Positions 50,793 to 59,710 are shown, counted from the stretch's first letter. The stretch is 64,000 nucleotides of DNA from Diaphorobacter sp. HDW4A (GCF_011305995.1 NZ_CP049910.1:4154001-4218000); one strand, 5' to 3'. Made by a program: numbers and translations. The notes: generated by a model not told the origin, from the sequence alone.

Positions 50793-53195
50793 TCAGGCCA
50801 CCACGGCCTTGGTCGTTGCCTTCTCGCCATCCACCAAGACCGTGCCACCGTAGATGTGGCGGATCTTGTAGGTCAGCTTGTCGTGACTGAATACCGAGCC
50901 AGAAGTGGGAGCGTCCTGCAGGAAGGTTTCCGGATCTTCCTTGCCATCCAGAAAACCAATTTCCAGCGCTGGGAGGATCAGCGGATCAGCCACAGTGACC
51001 CAGTCGTTGCTGTCGAGCCAGTAATCGATCACGATCACCTTGGTCTTCTTCGACTGAATGAAGTCTTCGTCCAGATTGGTTTTACGTGTGAACATGTCAT
51101 ACGCTGTGCGTTCCAGTTCACCGGGCACCAAGAGCACTGCAGGCGAAGTGGATAAGCGCTTACCGCTACCGGATCGAGTTTGCTGGCGCATGGACAAGCG
51201 GTGCTTGGCAAACTCGTCGGCAGACAGGGCGGCAGCGAACAGGTTCGCATGGTCCACGTGGTAGAGCGCCTTCGCGTCATAAATCACTGGATTGCCGCGA
51301 TAGAAATCGAACACGAACTCGAACAGAGTGTTCTTGGCAGCAAGCGCAAGTTCCAGCGGAATGCGGCGCAGGGCCTGAATGTCGTCGTTCTTGATCGCTT
51401 CGAGCGTGACATCTTCCGTACCGCCGCGCTTGGTCACGGCATAGGTCGCCTTGTCATCACCCGGTGTGGACAGCGGTTGATAGGGCGCACCTTGCGCCAC
51501 CGCAGGAAGATTGCCATACCCACCGATGCGAACGCGCTCGACCGTGCGGAAGTCACTGACTGGCCCCCAGGTGGCGACCTGCTTCCACGCTTCCAGTTCG
51601 GCCAGACCCGTGTAGATCGCCTGCATGCGACGAGTGATGCTGTTGCCCAGTGCATCGGCAAACGTGGTGGTGTCCACGGATTCGCGCATGATGCCCAGAC
51701 TTTCAGCCATGCGTCCTGTATCGCAGTCGCGCAGAAGGCCGGTCACGCGTTTGTCACCCGTGATTTCGACGTAGGCTTCCTTGAAAGAGCTGACGCTGCG
51801 GTGATCCTTGTGCTTGGGATCGAAGAATGCATCCAGCATCTCGCGAATTACCACACTGCGGTCGCCCACCTGGATGGAGCCATCACCGAACGAGGGAACG
51901 CGCACGGCACCGCTTTCAGAGAGGCGTGCCACATACGCGCCTTCTTCCGTGATGGCAGCGGTCACAGCCGCTTCAGTCAGACGATCAGCACCGGCAATCG
52001 CAAAGCCAGCAACCAGGCGATCCTTGGATGCCTGCGGCAACTTGGCCGCACCAACGCGGTCGCGCGCGGCTTGGCGAGATTCATAGACCTGCAGATCGGC
52101 GCGGGTCAGAGGCGTGTTGTCACCTTGGGCCTCGGTCACGCGGGTCGTACCCGGTTCCGGCACCAGCGGGCCACACACAGATTCGTGCAGATTGACGACT
52201 TCGTCGTCGGTGATCGTGTCCACATTGATAGTGGCGTGCTTAGCCGGGTCTTTGGCCTTGATGGCCTCCAGCAGGCGTTGCTTCCAGAGAGGCATTGCTT
52301 CTTCCTTTGGGTTGATGGTTGGATCGGCGGCGGCTTCGGTCAAACGGTCCAGGCCGCCACCCGCGCCTGGCTCGACAATCAGATCCACCGAGTGCACCTT
52401 GGTGAACTTCACCGCCTCGCGCAGCGTGTCGCTGCCATCGCGGCGTTTCTTCGTGCGGGCATCGGCGTCGATGGACAGGCCTAGCAGGCCCTGCATGCCG
52501 CGCTTCACCGACTCGACCATCTTGGTGACGGCCTTGTCGGTGGGGTCGATGGGTTTAAATGTTCCGACCAGCGAGCCGGTATCAGGCGTTTTTCCCTCGA
52601 CGAAGCGCGTGCCGTAGATGCCGCCGATGAGGTTGCGCACATCCTTGCCCTTGCCCGCGATGTGTTCAGCATCCGACTTGGCGAACACGCGAACGCCCTC
52701 GAACATCGGAGCCGCTTCGCGCAAAGGCTGGTCGGGGTAGTAGTTGCGGTTGCCGCTGCGGCCCGCACGAATCAGGGTGACTTCGATAGAGCCGTCCTGG
52801 GCTTCGCGGAACACCGCAGTGTCCAGACCTTCGCGCAGCACCGTCTTGTCAGCAGTCACCGTCGGCACATACTGCTCGACCACCTCGACGGGCGCTGCCA
52901 ACGTGAGCTGGTCGCCCGATGGCGATGCCGTGACGGTGTAGCCATATTGATATTTGCGACCGCCCAGCTCGATGATGGCGCGGTCCGCGTAGATCGCGGT
53001 GAGCGACACCCAGCGGTCGCCGACTGGTTTGGACGGATACACCACAGCACCGATGGCCGTGCGCACCATGTCGATCAGCTGGCGGAAGTCGCGCTCTGGA
53101 GCGCCAGCAGCTTCGCGCATGGACGTCTCGATGGCTTGCACCGAGGTAAGGCCACCGCAAGCGAGCAGCGCTGCAATAAGTGGGGAGAGCTTCAT
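50793..53195 (-). CDS. prohead protease-major capsid fusion protein
   Basis: The product is 800 residues from the ATG at 53195. The N-terminal 30 residues are hydrophobic. Residues about 120-290 form a maturation-protease-like domain (GRSGNRNYYPDQPL, KSDAEHIAGKGK with a likely catalytic His, GLSIDADA with a likely Ser, then VHSVDLIVEPGAGGG). A helical linker follows. The C-terminal 320 residues are an HK97-fold major capsid part (MAESLGIMRESVDTTTFADALG to KLTYKIRHIYGGTVL). Fused protease-capsid proteins are known in some Mu-like phages; processing must separate the parts. Confidence 0.85.
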   Translation of the reverse strand: MKLSPLIAALLACGGLTSVQAIETSMREAAGAPERDFRQLIDMVRTAIGAVVYPSKPVGDRWVSLTAIYADRAIIELGGRKYQYGYTVTASPSGDQLTLAAPVEVVEQYVPTVTADKTVLREGLDTAVFREAQDGSIEVTLIRAGRSGNRNYYPDQPLREAAPMFEGVRVFAKSDAEHIAGKGKDVRNLIGGIYGTRFVEGKTPDTGSLVGTFKPIDPTDKAVTKMVESVKRGMQGLLGLSIDADARTKKRRDGSDTLREAVKFTKVHSVDLIVEPGAGGGLDRLTEAAADPTINPKEEAMPLWKQRLLEAIKAKDPAKHATINVDTITDDEVVNLHESVCGPLVPEPGTTRVTEAQGDNTPLTRADLQVYESRQAARDRVGAAKLPQASKDRLVAGFAIAGADRLTEAAVTAAITEEGAYVARLSESGAVRVPSFGDGSIQVGDRSVVIREMLDAFFDPKHKDHRSVSSFKEAYVEITGDKRVTGLLRDCDTGRMAESLGIMRESVDTTTFADALGNSITRRMQAIYTGLAELEAWKQVATWGPVSDFRTVERVRIGGYGNLPAVAQGAPYQPLSTPGDDKATYAVTKRGGTEDVTLEAIKNDDIQALRRIPLELALAAKNTLFEFVFDFYRGNPVIYDAKALYHVDHANLFAAALSADEFAKHRLSMRQQTRSGSGKRLSTSPAVLLVPGELERTAYDMFTRKTNLDEDFIQSKKTKVIVIDYWLDSNDWVTVADPLILPALEIGFLDGKEDPETFLQDAPTSGSVFSHDKLTYKIRHIYGGTVLVDGEKATTKAVVA

Positions 53196-53206
53196 GGCCT
53201 GAAGCC

Positions 53207-53437
53207 TCAATCCGCGCTGGAGAGCTTCTGGCCGTCCTTCGTGACCACAACGACGTGCGCGCCGTAGTCCTTGAAAGACAACACCTCTTCCGTGGCAACA
53301 ACGACCTGCTTGGACTTGGCTACCTTGACGGGCTTGCCGTCCTTGCCCTTGCTGTCTTCGTATTCGACAACAGTGCGCTTCACGCGCTTGGCCGCCTCGG
53401 CGGCGGTTAGTTCCTTCGTGGTCTTCTCATCAGACAT
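53207..53437 (-). CDS. small basic phage protein
   Basis: The 76-residue protein (MSDEKTTKELTAAEAAKRVKRTV) is charged and Lys-rich, with a C-terminal beta hairpin (EVLSFKDYGAHVVVVTKDGQ). It is the first gene of the capsid block, twelve bases upstream of the fusion protein's ATG, and follows a hairpin at 53505. It may be a decoration or scaffold-helper protein. No family is known to me. Confidence 0.5.
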   Translation of the reverse strand: MSDEKTTKELTAAEAAKRVKRTVVEYEDSKGKDGKPVKVAKSKQVVVATEEVLSFKDYGAHVVVVTKDGQKLSSAD

Positions 53438-53504
53438 TGGTCACTCCATGCAAAAGGTTCAATTGCGATGGGGTGACTGTGCAGGGGATGCACAAAAAAA
53501 CTAA

Positions 53505-53522
53505 GGCCGACACGCACCGGCC
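53505..53522 (-). terminator. degenerate member of recurring hairpin family
   Basis: The left arm CTAAGGCCGAC is the same as at 60441, but the right arm keeps only CGGCC, leaving a five-base stem. On the minus strand it is followed by TTAGTTTTTTTG. It sits between the minor head and capsid blocks. Confidence 0.6.
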
Positions 53523-53745
53523 CGAGCGCATGCCGGGTGTCTTTTTCAGACTAGCATGCAATCGCCAGATCCGGGCACCCGAATCGGGCTGTCAGGTCAA
53601 TATCCGGGAATCCGGTCGCCGACATAAGGCCAAAACGCCCAAAAACCCGTTTAAACCATGTTTAAAAAACGAGAGCGGGGCCATGCCTAGGGCATTGCAT
53701 GTCTTTGGCGCGCTCGGCGCACCAAGGCCCGGAAATTCCAAGAAC

Positions 53746-53766
53746 CCCAAAACGGGAAGTTTTGGG
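53746..53766. terminator. perfect hairpin after minor head gene
   Basis: CCCAAAAC pairs with GTTTTGGG around a 5-base loop, directly after the minor head gene stop. No T-run follows, so it may act as an RNA-stabilising or processing structure rather than a simple terminator. Confidence 0.5.
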
Positions 53767-53768
53767 CA

Positions 53769-54722
53769 TCATTCCTGCCGTCCTTCGGTCCGTTTTCGCG
53801 CCTGCTCCAGGGCAGCTTTGCGCCCATCCATCGTCAGCTCCTTCTCGCTGAAGGGCAGCGCGCCGGGTGTCTTGACCTTCCATGTCTTCTTCCAAGGCAG
53901 CATGACACAGCCGCAATGGATCACCTGTTCAATGGGCGCGTTCGGGTCATGCGGGCATTTCATTTTGTCAATCCCGCCTCCGGGATTGGGCACTGAGAAC
54001 TGATCCTTCGCCCCGACCACCTGGCCGTCGACGAGGTCGTGGTTCCAGCGACTATGCAGCTTGCCGCTTCGCCGCCACTGCTTGCCCAGCTCCGGCACTA
54101 TGTCTGCCGCTTGCTCCAGGCGCTCATTGCTGGCAAGTGCAAAAGCACGACTGACCTCGGTGACCACAATGGCCGTCGCACGGCGTGGCGAGTCGCTGGC
54201 CAGCAGCTTCTGCACTTCCTTGATGGCCTCAAATGGCGACTGACCGCCGATGGTGACCATGCCCAGCTGCTGGCCGATCTTGGCCGAGGCCTCGCGCCCC
54301 ACATCTTTTAAACGCAGGGAGCCGAACGCCTGCATCTGCTTGAGCACCCCCATGTCCAGCTGGGGCAGCACCATCTCGATAGAGTGACCAATAGCCGTCA
54401 GTGGCTTATCAATCAGATCCTCGCCCAGCTTCCATGCGTCTGACATGCGAAGCGCAAACAAGGCCCCGGCCTGCCCCATGGCCCCATCGAGCACGTCATT
54501 GATCTGACCGAGCAAGCGCGTGAGCTGCCACTGCTGGAAGTCCGAAGGCTGGCCGGTCAGTGTCTCCACGATCTTGGCGCGTGCGGACACCAGAAGCTCC
54601 AGCACCTGCCCCTGAGCAGAGAGGAGCAACCTTGCGCGCTCCTGCAGATGACGCGAGACCGCCTCTTCAAACGCCCGCGCAGGCCGCTCAGTCTGCTGCG
54701 CCGGTTTCGTCTTGCTGGGCAT
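53769..54722 (-). CDS. minor head protein (Mu gp30/F-like, SPP1 gp7-type)
   Basis: The 317-residue protein carries the SPP1 gp7/Mu F head-morphogenesis domain: KQWRRSGKLHSRWNHDLVDG, GAKDQFSVPNPGG and CPHDPNAPIEQVIHCGCVML, with the conserved Cys pair and H...D/N pattern. The N-terminal part is helical. It probably sits at the portal vertex and may help in DNA injection or initial prohead assembly. It overlaps the end of the portal gene by 35 bases. Confidence 0.85.
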   Translation of the reverse strand: MPSKTKPAQQTERPARAFEEAVSRHLQERARLLLSAQGQVLELLVSARAKIVETLTGQPSDFQQWQLTRLLGQINDVLDGAMGQAGALFALRMSDAWKLGEDLIDKPLTAIGHSIEMVLPQLDMGVLKQMQAFGSLRLKDVGREASAKIGQQLGMVTIGGQSPFEAIKEVQKLLASDSPRRATAIVVTEVSRAFALASNERLEQAADIVPELGKQWRRSGKLHSRWNHDLVDGQVVGAKDQFSVPNPGGGIDKMKCPHDPNAPIEQVIHCGCVMLPWKKTWKVKTPGALPFSEKELTMDGRKAALEQARKRTEGRQE

Positions 54723-56187
54723 TCTTCTGACGCTTCATTTCTGCGGCCACGTCCGCTGCAGGATTGCCGAACACATCGGCAGCAGCACGCTTCTTCTCGC
54801 GCGCCTCTGCTTCCTTGCGAGCGGCCTCCAGCTCGGTCTTGGCATCGAAGTCCTGACCGAAACGCTGTGCCACATCGGCCACGGTCTTCAGGGCCGTCTC
54901 TTCTGTCATCAATCCGGCGTTGATCAGCTGAATCACCGAAGAGCAGACCGACTGCATGGCAGACGCGAACTTGGTGATGTCGCGGTTCAGCAGCTCGGGA
55001 AAGACAGCGGTGCATTGCCATTTCTCATCGGCCCAGTCGACCGTCTCTCCAGTCGTCTGCGCATGCGACAACAGCACGAAGCGGCCCATCTCCTCGAGCA
55101 TGCGCTTCAGGAAGCCTTGCCGCATGCTGTACATCTTGAAGGTGGGCTCGCCCATCTCCGATGCGGCAGAGCGGTTCACATCACCACCGCCACCAAACCA
55201 GTGCTCGGGCACTGTGGCCCCGCCCAGAACGTGGTTGCGCAGTATCCGCGCGCTCTCACTGGTGTCTGCCGCCTGCAGACTGGGCGACTTGGCCTCTAGC
55301 TTGATCTGGTCGTTGTGGACGAAGGTACTGTTGGGTTCCGGCGCTTTGAAAGTTTTTTTGTATTCCTCAACGGCTTGGGGATCGGATCCGGTCATCGTCA
55401 CGTCCCAGACGAATCGGCGCAGATAGTCCCAGCGGTCCAGCTCCGCAAAAAGAAAGCTGTCGTAGGCATCCAGCCAGTCCATCTGTCCGAGCAGATCGGA
55501 GCGGCCCCGACTCCCGTTGGGGAACTTGTTGAGCTGAAACAGCATGACTTCGCCGTCCGTGAATGCCTCGGCACGGATGCGCGCCGTTTCTACAGAGAAC
55601 AGCTCGGCATCATCACCCAGTACCACCACCCGGTATTTATACTGCCGCCCCCGGCCATCGCGCTTGGTAACAACGCCAATGGGTTGCTCGGGGTTGCCAG
55701 GATCATTGACCACCGTAGCGATCTGGCGCGGGTCCAGATAGCCCAGACGCACAAAACCATCTCCCTCCCGGACGTTGGTGATATAGCACTGCTCCCCGAG
55801 CAGGCCCAGCGCCCGAACGCGGCTTTCCAGTTTCATGGGCCAGTTGTTGATGGGATCCGACCACCAGGCATTGAGCAAGCGCTGATGCTTGTCATCTGTG
55901 CATTGCATGGTCACGCCCTCGGCCAATAGATAGGCCAGCGGAAGCTCGGTCAGGCGGTTGGCGATCAGGTTGGTCTGCCAGAGATACTCGGCCAGCTTCT
56001 GCATGCGCTCCTGGGCCATGGGTTGCAGGTCGCGGTCGTTCATGCTGGCAAGGCCGTCGCCGGACAGAGCACGCCATCCGCTATCTTCATTGCCCTGTGC
56101 GCCTGCGGCTTCGCGAACAGGCGCTGGCTTGGGTGCCGGTTGCTCCTGAGCGGGCAGCAGCGATTTAAAGAAATCGAGCACTCCCAT
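54688..56187 (-). CDS. portal protein
   Basis: The 499-residue protein forms the dodecameric DNA portal of the head. Family features are the YLWQTNLIANRLTELPLAYLL start of the core, GEQCYITNVREGDGFVRLGYLDP and the RGRSDLLGQMDWLDAYDSFLFAELDRWDYLRRF helices with the AAASEMGEPTFKMYSM-type tunnel loop region. A charged C-terminal helix (EKKRAAADVF) ends the protein. It follows terminase and a 59-codon gene, as expected. Confidence 0.85.
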   Translation of the reverse strand: MGVLDFFKSLLPAQEQPAPKPAPVREAAGAQGNEDSGWRALSGDGLASMNDRDLQPMAQERMQKLAEYLWQTNLIANRLTELPLAYLLAEGVTMQCTDDKHQRLLNAWWSDPINNWPMKLESRVRALGLLGEQCYITNVREGDGFVRLGYLDPRQIATVVNDPGNPEQPIGVVTKRDGRGRQYKYRVVVLGDDAELFSVETARIRAEAFTDGEVMLFQLNKFPNGSRGRSDLLGQMDWLDAYDSFLFAELDRWDYLRRFVWDVTMTGSDPQAVEEYKKTFKAPEPNSTFVHNDQIKLEAKSPSLQAADTSESARILRNHVLGGATVPEHWFGGGGDVNRSAASEMGEPTFKMYSMRQGFLKRMLEEMGRFVLLSHAQTTGETVDWADEKWQCTAVFPELLNRDITKFASAMQSVCSSVIQLINAGLMTEETALKTVADVAQRFGQDFDAKTELEAARKEAEAREKKRAAADVFGNPAADVAAEMKRQKNAQQDETGAAD

Positions 56188-56189
56188 GA

Positions 56190-56369
56190 TCAGCCTTTCG
56201 CTTCAATCTCGGAGCCGACCAGTGCCAGCGCCATCACGCCGTGCTCCTTTGTTGCGGCAAGCAGCACACGCAGCTCAACTGCAGCTGCCTCTATCTTCTT
56301 GCGGTCCTCATCGGGCAATGCATAAATGGTGCCCTGGATCATCAGCAGTCGTTGTTGTGCTTCATTCAT
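56190..56369 (-). CDS. 59-residue protein between terminase and portal genes
   Basis: This small helical protein (MNEAQQRLLMIQGTIYALPDED...) fills the gap exactly, starting two bases after the terminase stop and ending two bases before the portal start. The ATG has an AGGAGAT ribosome site. The C-terminal half is an amphipathic helix (AAVELRVLLAATKEHGVMAL). Function is unknown; a role in packaging is suggested by place only. Confidence 0.65.
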   Translation of the reverse strand: MNEAQQRLLMIQGTIYALPDEDRKKIEAAAVELRVLLAATKEHGVMALALVGSEIEAKG

Positions 56370-56371
56370 CT

Positions 56372-58039
56372 CTATCTCCTGAACATGCGAGCGCTCTGGC
56401 GCGCGTAGCGCTGCTGAGCGGTCTGGGTTTGAATGTTGGTGTTGCCGCCCTGCGCGCCTGCCGCAATGCCGCCAGTGACGCAAAGCATGTAGAGCATCTG
56501 CACGGCGTCTGGACCATCGTCGTGGTCAGCCTTTGGGAAATGCCGAAACTGATGAATCAAAGTGGTCTGACTCGAATGCACACGAATCAGTCCGTTGTGC
56601 ATGTGCGGCTGCAGGCTCTCGATGCGCAGAATCTTGTCGGAGTTAGGAATCAATGGACGCGCTGGCACAGGCACTTGCTGCTGAGCACTGCGCTTCACCA
56701 ACTCGGTTCGCAAAAATTCCTGGAACTGGACGGACTCGAAGCCCCAGACAATGCAGCAGTACTCCCGTTGCATGTCGATGATGTCGCTGATGATCTTGTC
56801 CGGAATACGCTTCTTGATGACTGCCTCGACCACGTCCATGATGCCGGTCTCCCGGTTGTAGCCACCAACGCATATGGCACTCGGGTCACGACGATTGCCA
56901 AGCCTTCCCAAGCTGGGATCGCAGGCACCATAAAAGATCCACTCATTCAGTCGATTGACCCAATACTGAATGCTGTTGGCGAAAGGCGCATCGTCCCCGG
57001 CCACCGGATCGTTCTGTTGTTCACTGTCGAAGGCTGCATGGCCTTCACGCGCACGGCGCAACATCAGCTTCACCAGCGGGCGCAGCGCTGGCCAACTGAC
57101 CTGCGCGCCCTTGTCCATGGCCGCTTTGTTCTCCTGGTACAGCGCCATAGCTGCAGCTTCGCCCTCTTGGGGCGTTGCGGCATTCAGTAGCAGCCCTTCG
57201 AACTGTTCCCATAGGTCCATGCGGTCAGGCCACTGCAGGATGGCTTTAAACACCTTGCGATTCCAGAGCGGATTCTTGAGGAACCGTGCCAGCACACTGT
57301 CATAGTGCAGCACGGTGCCGATCAGGATGCCGTCCATCGAATCATCTGGTGGACCCAGCGACAGAACAGACTTCGTGACGAATGCCTGCAGCTTGTCTCG
57401 CTGCTCCGGTGTGTTCACGTTCTCATCGTTCTCGATATCGTCCATGATCGCGAGATCAGGACGATGCGAGCCGTGACGACGACCCCGGATCTTCTTGGCC
57501 GAGCCGAACGCTTCCACCTTCCGGCCATTGGCCGTGACGATGACACCCGCGCGCCAGACCTTGCCTTGGCCGCACGCTTCCGGAAAATCGCTCGCGATCC
57601 GAGGGTTGGCTTCCAGCTCGGCCTTGATGGCTTCGAGCATTTCAGCGGCCTGCTCGAAGGCGTCCATCACAATGATGGTGTACCACTTCGAGCTCGTGAC
57701 CAAGCACCAGGTGACGAACGACATCGAGACCTTGGTGGACTTGGCCTCACCACGCGGCGCGGCAATTGCGTCGCGCTGGCCGGACTTGGCGTTGACGATC
57801 TCGGGCAGGCGCTTGTACAGGTACTGGTGCAGTACGCTGGGCTCGGCCTTGCCGTAGTGCGGGAAGTAGTTGCGGTCCCAGTACTCAAACCCGGTGACCG
57901 GATCGCAAACCTTGCGACGACGTTCGGCAATGGCCTCGGGCGTGACGTCCCAGCCATCCATGTTGGCGTCGATCTGCTTGCGCAGGTCATCGGCCAGCGA
58001 GGTCAGGTCGGCGAGAAACTGCTTACTGGTCTTTGCCAT
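56372..58039 (-). CDS. terminase large subunit (Mu gp28-like)
   Basis: The product is 555 residues from the ATG at 58039. The ATPase half has a Walker A-like APRGEAKST (about residues 91-99), Walker B LAIMDDIE and a coupling segment LIGTVLHYDSV. The nuclease half has ACDPSLG, IVWGFESVQFQ and the final DHDDGPDAV acidic cluster. It cuts and packages DNA by the headful mechanism, which in Mu-like phages also takes in host DNA at the ends. Confidence 0.9.
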   Translation of the reverse strand: MAKTSKQFLADLTSLADDLRKQIDANMDGWDVTPEAIAERRRKVCDPVTGFEYWDRNYFPHYGKAEPSVLHQYLYKRLPEIVNAKSGQRDAIAAPRGEAKSTKVSMSFVTWCLVTSSKWYTIIVMDAFEQAAEMLEAIKAELEANPRIASDFPEACGQGKVWRAGVIVTANGRKVEAFGSAKKIRGRRHGSHRPDLAIMDDIENDENVNTPEQRDKLQAFVTKSVLSLGPPDDSMDGILIGTVLHYDSVLARFLKNPLWNRKVFKAILQWPDRMDLWEQFEGLLLNAATPQEGEAAAMALYQENKAAMDKGAQVSWPALRPLVKLMLRRAREGHAAFDSEQQNDPVAGDDAPFANSIQYWVNRLNEWIFYGACDPSLGRLGNRRDPSAICVGGYNRETGIMDVVEAVIKKRIPDKIISDIIDMQREYCCIVWGFESVQFQEFLRTELVKRSAQQQVPVPARPLIPNSDKILRIESLQPHMHNGLIRVHSSQTTLIHQFRHFPKADHDDGPDAVQMLYMLCVTGGIAAGAQGGNTNIQTQTAQQRYARQSARMFRR

Positions 58040-58142
58040 GGTCGCACCCGAACACAAACACCGCTCCGAGCAGAAGCGCCTTGCCGAGTTGCCCCTCAAT
58101 GGCGCACCAGCACATCAAAAGCAACACAAGGGCTTTGTTCAT
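58023..58142 (-). CDS. 39-residue membrane protein overlapping both terminase genes
   Basis: ATG at 58142 shares one base with the stop of the small terminase gene (TGATG), and the frame runs 17 bases into the large terminase gene. The product (MNKALVLLLMCWCAIEGQLG then KALLLGAVFVFGCDHGKDQ) has two hydrophobic segments. The tight overlaps on both sides argue for a real coupled gene, although such a short frame could also be chance. A membrane or lysis-timing role is only a guess. Confidence 0.5.
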   Translation of the reverse strand: MNKALVLLLMCWCAIEGQLGKALLLGAVFVFGCDHGKDQ

Positions 58143-58639
58143 CACCGTACCTTCGCCAGCTCTTCGCCGAAGGGCTCCAGCGTTTCGACAAGGACGTGCA
58201 AGTGCTGCGGAAACTTCGCCCGCACGAATGTGGCGAAGCGCTGCAGCACATCGAGCTGGACCGCTTGACGGTCCAGTTCTGGATTCAGTCGTTTAAACGA
58301 GGCCATCGTCTTGTTGAACGAGTCGGACATGCTCGCCAGCGTCTCGGCACGCTCGCGCGGCCCCATGTCCTTCGCATCGCGCAGAAAATCCATGGTGGCC
58401 TGATGCTGGACCAGATAGTCCTCCAGGAGCTTCGCGGCCAAGCTCTTGAAGTTGTCGTCGCCCAGCGCCACGGCGGAGCGCACGGTGTCCCAGTCGTCGC
58501 CCGCATCCGCGGCTTCTAGCTTCCAGCGGTTTGCTGTGCCACGCGGAATGCCCACCTTCTTGCAGGCGGCCTCCATCGGCAGCCGCTGAAACACATACAG
58601 GCCGCGAAGTTGGGTGCGCTTTTCTTTGCCGTGGGCCAT
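58142..58639 (-). CDS. terminase small subunit (Mu gp27-like, DUF1804)
   Basis: The 165-residue protein begins MAHGKEKRTQLRGLYVFQRL and continues AACKKVGIPRGTANRWKLEA, the helix-turn-helix of the DUF1804 family. The rest is helical, with LLEDYLVQHQATMDFLRDA and the DVLQRFATFVRAKFPQHL end. It recognises the phage pac site and recruits the large subunit. Confidence 0.85.
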   Translation of the reverse strand: MAHGKEKRTQLRGLYVFQRLPMEAACKKVGIPRGTANRWKLEAADAGDDWDTVRSAVALGDDNFKSLAAKLLEDYLVQHQATMDFLRDAKDMGPRERAETLASMSDSFNKTMASFKRLNPELDRQAVQLDVLQRFATFVRAKFPQHLHVLVETLEPFGEELAKVR

Positions 58640-58642
58640 GCG

Positions 58643-58981
58643 TCAGTTCCCGATGCCCTTGCCCATGACGAACTGCTTGAGTCCTTCGACCACCAGCGTG
58701 GTGCCAATTGCAATGGCTCCGCCCGACAGTGCACCCGCGACCGCAGCCTTTTTTTCGACCTCACGCAGACGCTTGTCGAGGCTTTCATGGCGCTCTTCCT
58801 GGCGCTCTTCCATCCGGTCCATCCGCTCGTTGTGCTGCTTGTGGCGCTCCTCCTGTCGCGCATCCATCTGGTCCATGCGGCGGCGGTCCTGCTCTTGTCC
58901 GGCCTGGATTGCTTTGACGATACCGTGGATCTCCCCCAGCATCAGTAGCTCTTGCTTGCGATCATTGGTCGTGTCGCTCAT
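58643..58981 (-). CDS. coiled-coil protein with C-terminal membrane helix (XhlA-like)
   Basis: The 112-residue protein has a long charged coiled coil (residues about 20-75; repeated RMDQMDARQEERH, RMDRMEERQEERH) and a C-terminal membrane helix (ALSGGAIAIGTTLVVEGLKQF). This layout resembles XhlA-type proteins that work with holins, and the position between Rz and the small terminase fits the lysis block. The exact role is unknown. Confidence 0.6.
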   Translation of the reverse strand: MSDTTNDRKQELLMLGEIHGIVKAIQAGQEQDRRRMDQMDARQEERHKQHNERMDRMEERQEERHESLDKRLREVEKKAAVAGALSGGAIAIGTTLVVEGLKQFVMGKGIGN

Positions 58982-59589
58982 GGTGATGTCGTCTTCTTGT
59001 TGGCGTTTAAAAAATCGATCAGATGTTGGTAGCGCTGCCGGTCCTCAGCACACGCTTTGGCGTTGGAGGCGTGGTTGGCCCAGGCATCGTCGATGGTGAG
59101 TCCGGAGTCTTGGGCGCAAGCAGCATCGGCTTGCGCGGCGGTACCAGCAAGGCCGCAGGCACCGGCGGGTGCATCAACACCGGAGAGGGAGCCGTTCCAC
59201 ATCCGGACAGCAGCAAGGGTGAGGCCAGGGCCGCTGTCGACAACAGGCACAGGCGCACTGCGCTCCACGTCTTGCGGCGCGGCATTGTTTGCACAGGCAC
59301 CAGCAACAGGCACAGGCCGATGAACCACAAGAGGTACGCGGCCACGAAGGTCAGAATATTGGGCGTTGAGAATTGCATATCGGTCTTCTTGGTCAAGGTG
59401 TTCCTGCAGGTAGTTGCCTGCAGCTTTGTCAGCGCGCGCGTTGGCCTTGGCAAGTGCATCGTCCGCCGCTTTGTCTTTCTTGGCCTGCTTGGCGATCCAT
59501 GCGTTGTCGGTGGCCGTGTGTCCCCACCAGTAGCCAGCACTGAGAATCGCAAATGCGAGGACGATGGTTGCGAGAAGTCGGGTTGCCAT
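58978..59589 (-). CDS. Rz-like i-spanin
   Basis: The product is 203 residues from the ATG at 59589. An N-terminal membrane anchor (LLATIVLAFAILSAGYWWG) is followed by a charged coiled-coil domain (KQAKKDKAADDALAKANARADK), as in inner-membrane spanins. The C-terminal region is extended. Rz1 is nested in another frame inside it, which confirms the assignment. It acts after lysozyme to fuse inner and outer membranes. Confidence 0.8.
   Translation of the reverse strand: MATRLLATIVLAFAILSAGYWWGHTATDNAWIAKQAKKDKAADDALAKANARADKAAGNYLQEHLDQEDRYAILNAQYSDLRGRVPLVVHRPVPVAGACANNAAPQDVERSAPVPVVDSGPGLTLAAVRMWNGSLSGVDAPAGACGLAGTAAQADAACAQDSGLTIDDAWANHASNAKACAEDRQRYQHLIDFLNANKKTTSP
59019..59285 (-). CDS. 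Rz1-like o-spanin lipoprotein, nested in Rz
   Basis: In another frame inside the Rz gene an 88-residue product starts MPRRKTWSAVRLCLLSTA and carries a lipobox LLLSGC with Cys29. A short Pro-rich mature part follows (APKTPDSPSTMPGP, TTPPTPKRV). This is the normal Rz1 layout: signal peptide, lipidated Cys, Pro-rich segment. A longer in-frame start exists at about 59378. The overlap of Rz and Rz1 is a classic phage lysis arrangement. Confidence 0.75.
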   Translation of the reverse strand: MPRRKTWSAVRLCLLSTAALASPLLLSGCGTAPSPVLMHPPVPAALLVPPRKPMLLAPKTPDSPSTMPGPTTPPTPKRVLRTGSATNI

Positions 59590-59590
59590 G

Positions 59591-59710
59591 TCAGTCCATC
59601 CCATCGATGTGGCCTGTACAGACCTTGACGTAAAGAAAGACCATCACGGCAACGGCCACGAGCGTGACGCCATCGAACGCAATTTGCAGAGCCTTGATGA
59701 CGCGCTTCAT
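59591..59710 (-). CDS. 39-residue membrane protein, possible holin
   Basis: MKRVIKALQIAFDGVTLVAV and the following AVMVFLYVKV form one long hydrophobic helix with a basic N-terminus. The start overlaps the lysozyme stop as ATGA, and the stop lies just before the Rz start, so the gene is tightly embedded in the lysis block. A single-helix holin or antiholin is the most likely role. The short size explains why it is easy to miss. Confidence 0.6.
   Translation of the reverse strand: MKRVIKALQIAFDGVTLVAVAVMVFLYVKVCTGHIDGMD

Larger units (their letters stand above)
53438..53768. other. intergenic region between minor head and capsid genes
   Basis: The 331 bases contain no gene. They hold the degenerate terminator hairpin, a perfect 8-bp hairpin at 53746-53766, and two TTTAAA sites only eleven bases apart at 53650 and 53661. 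The leftward promoter for the capsid block is expected here. Confidence 0.5.
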
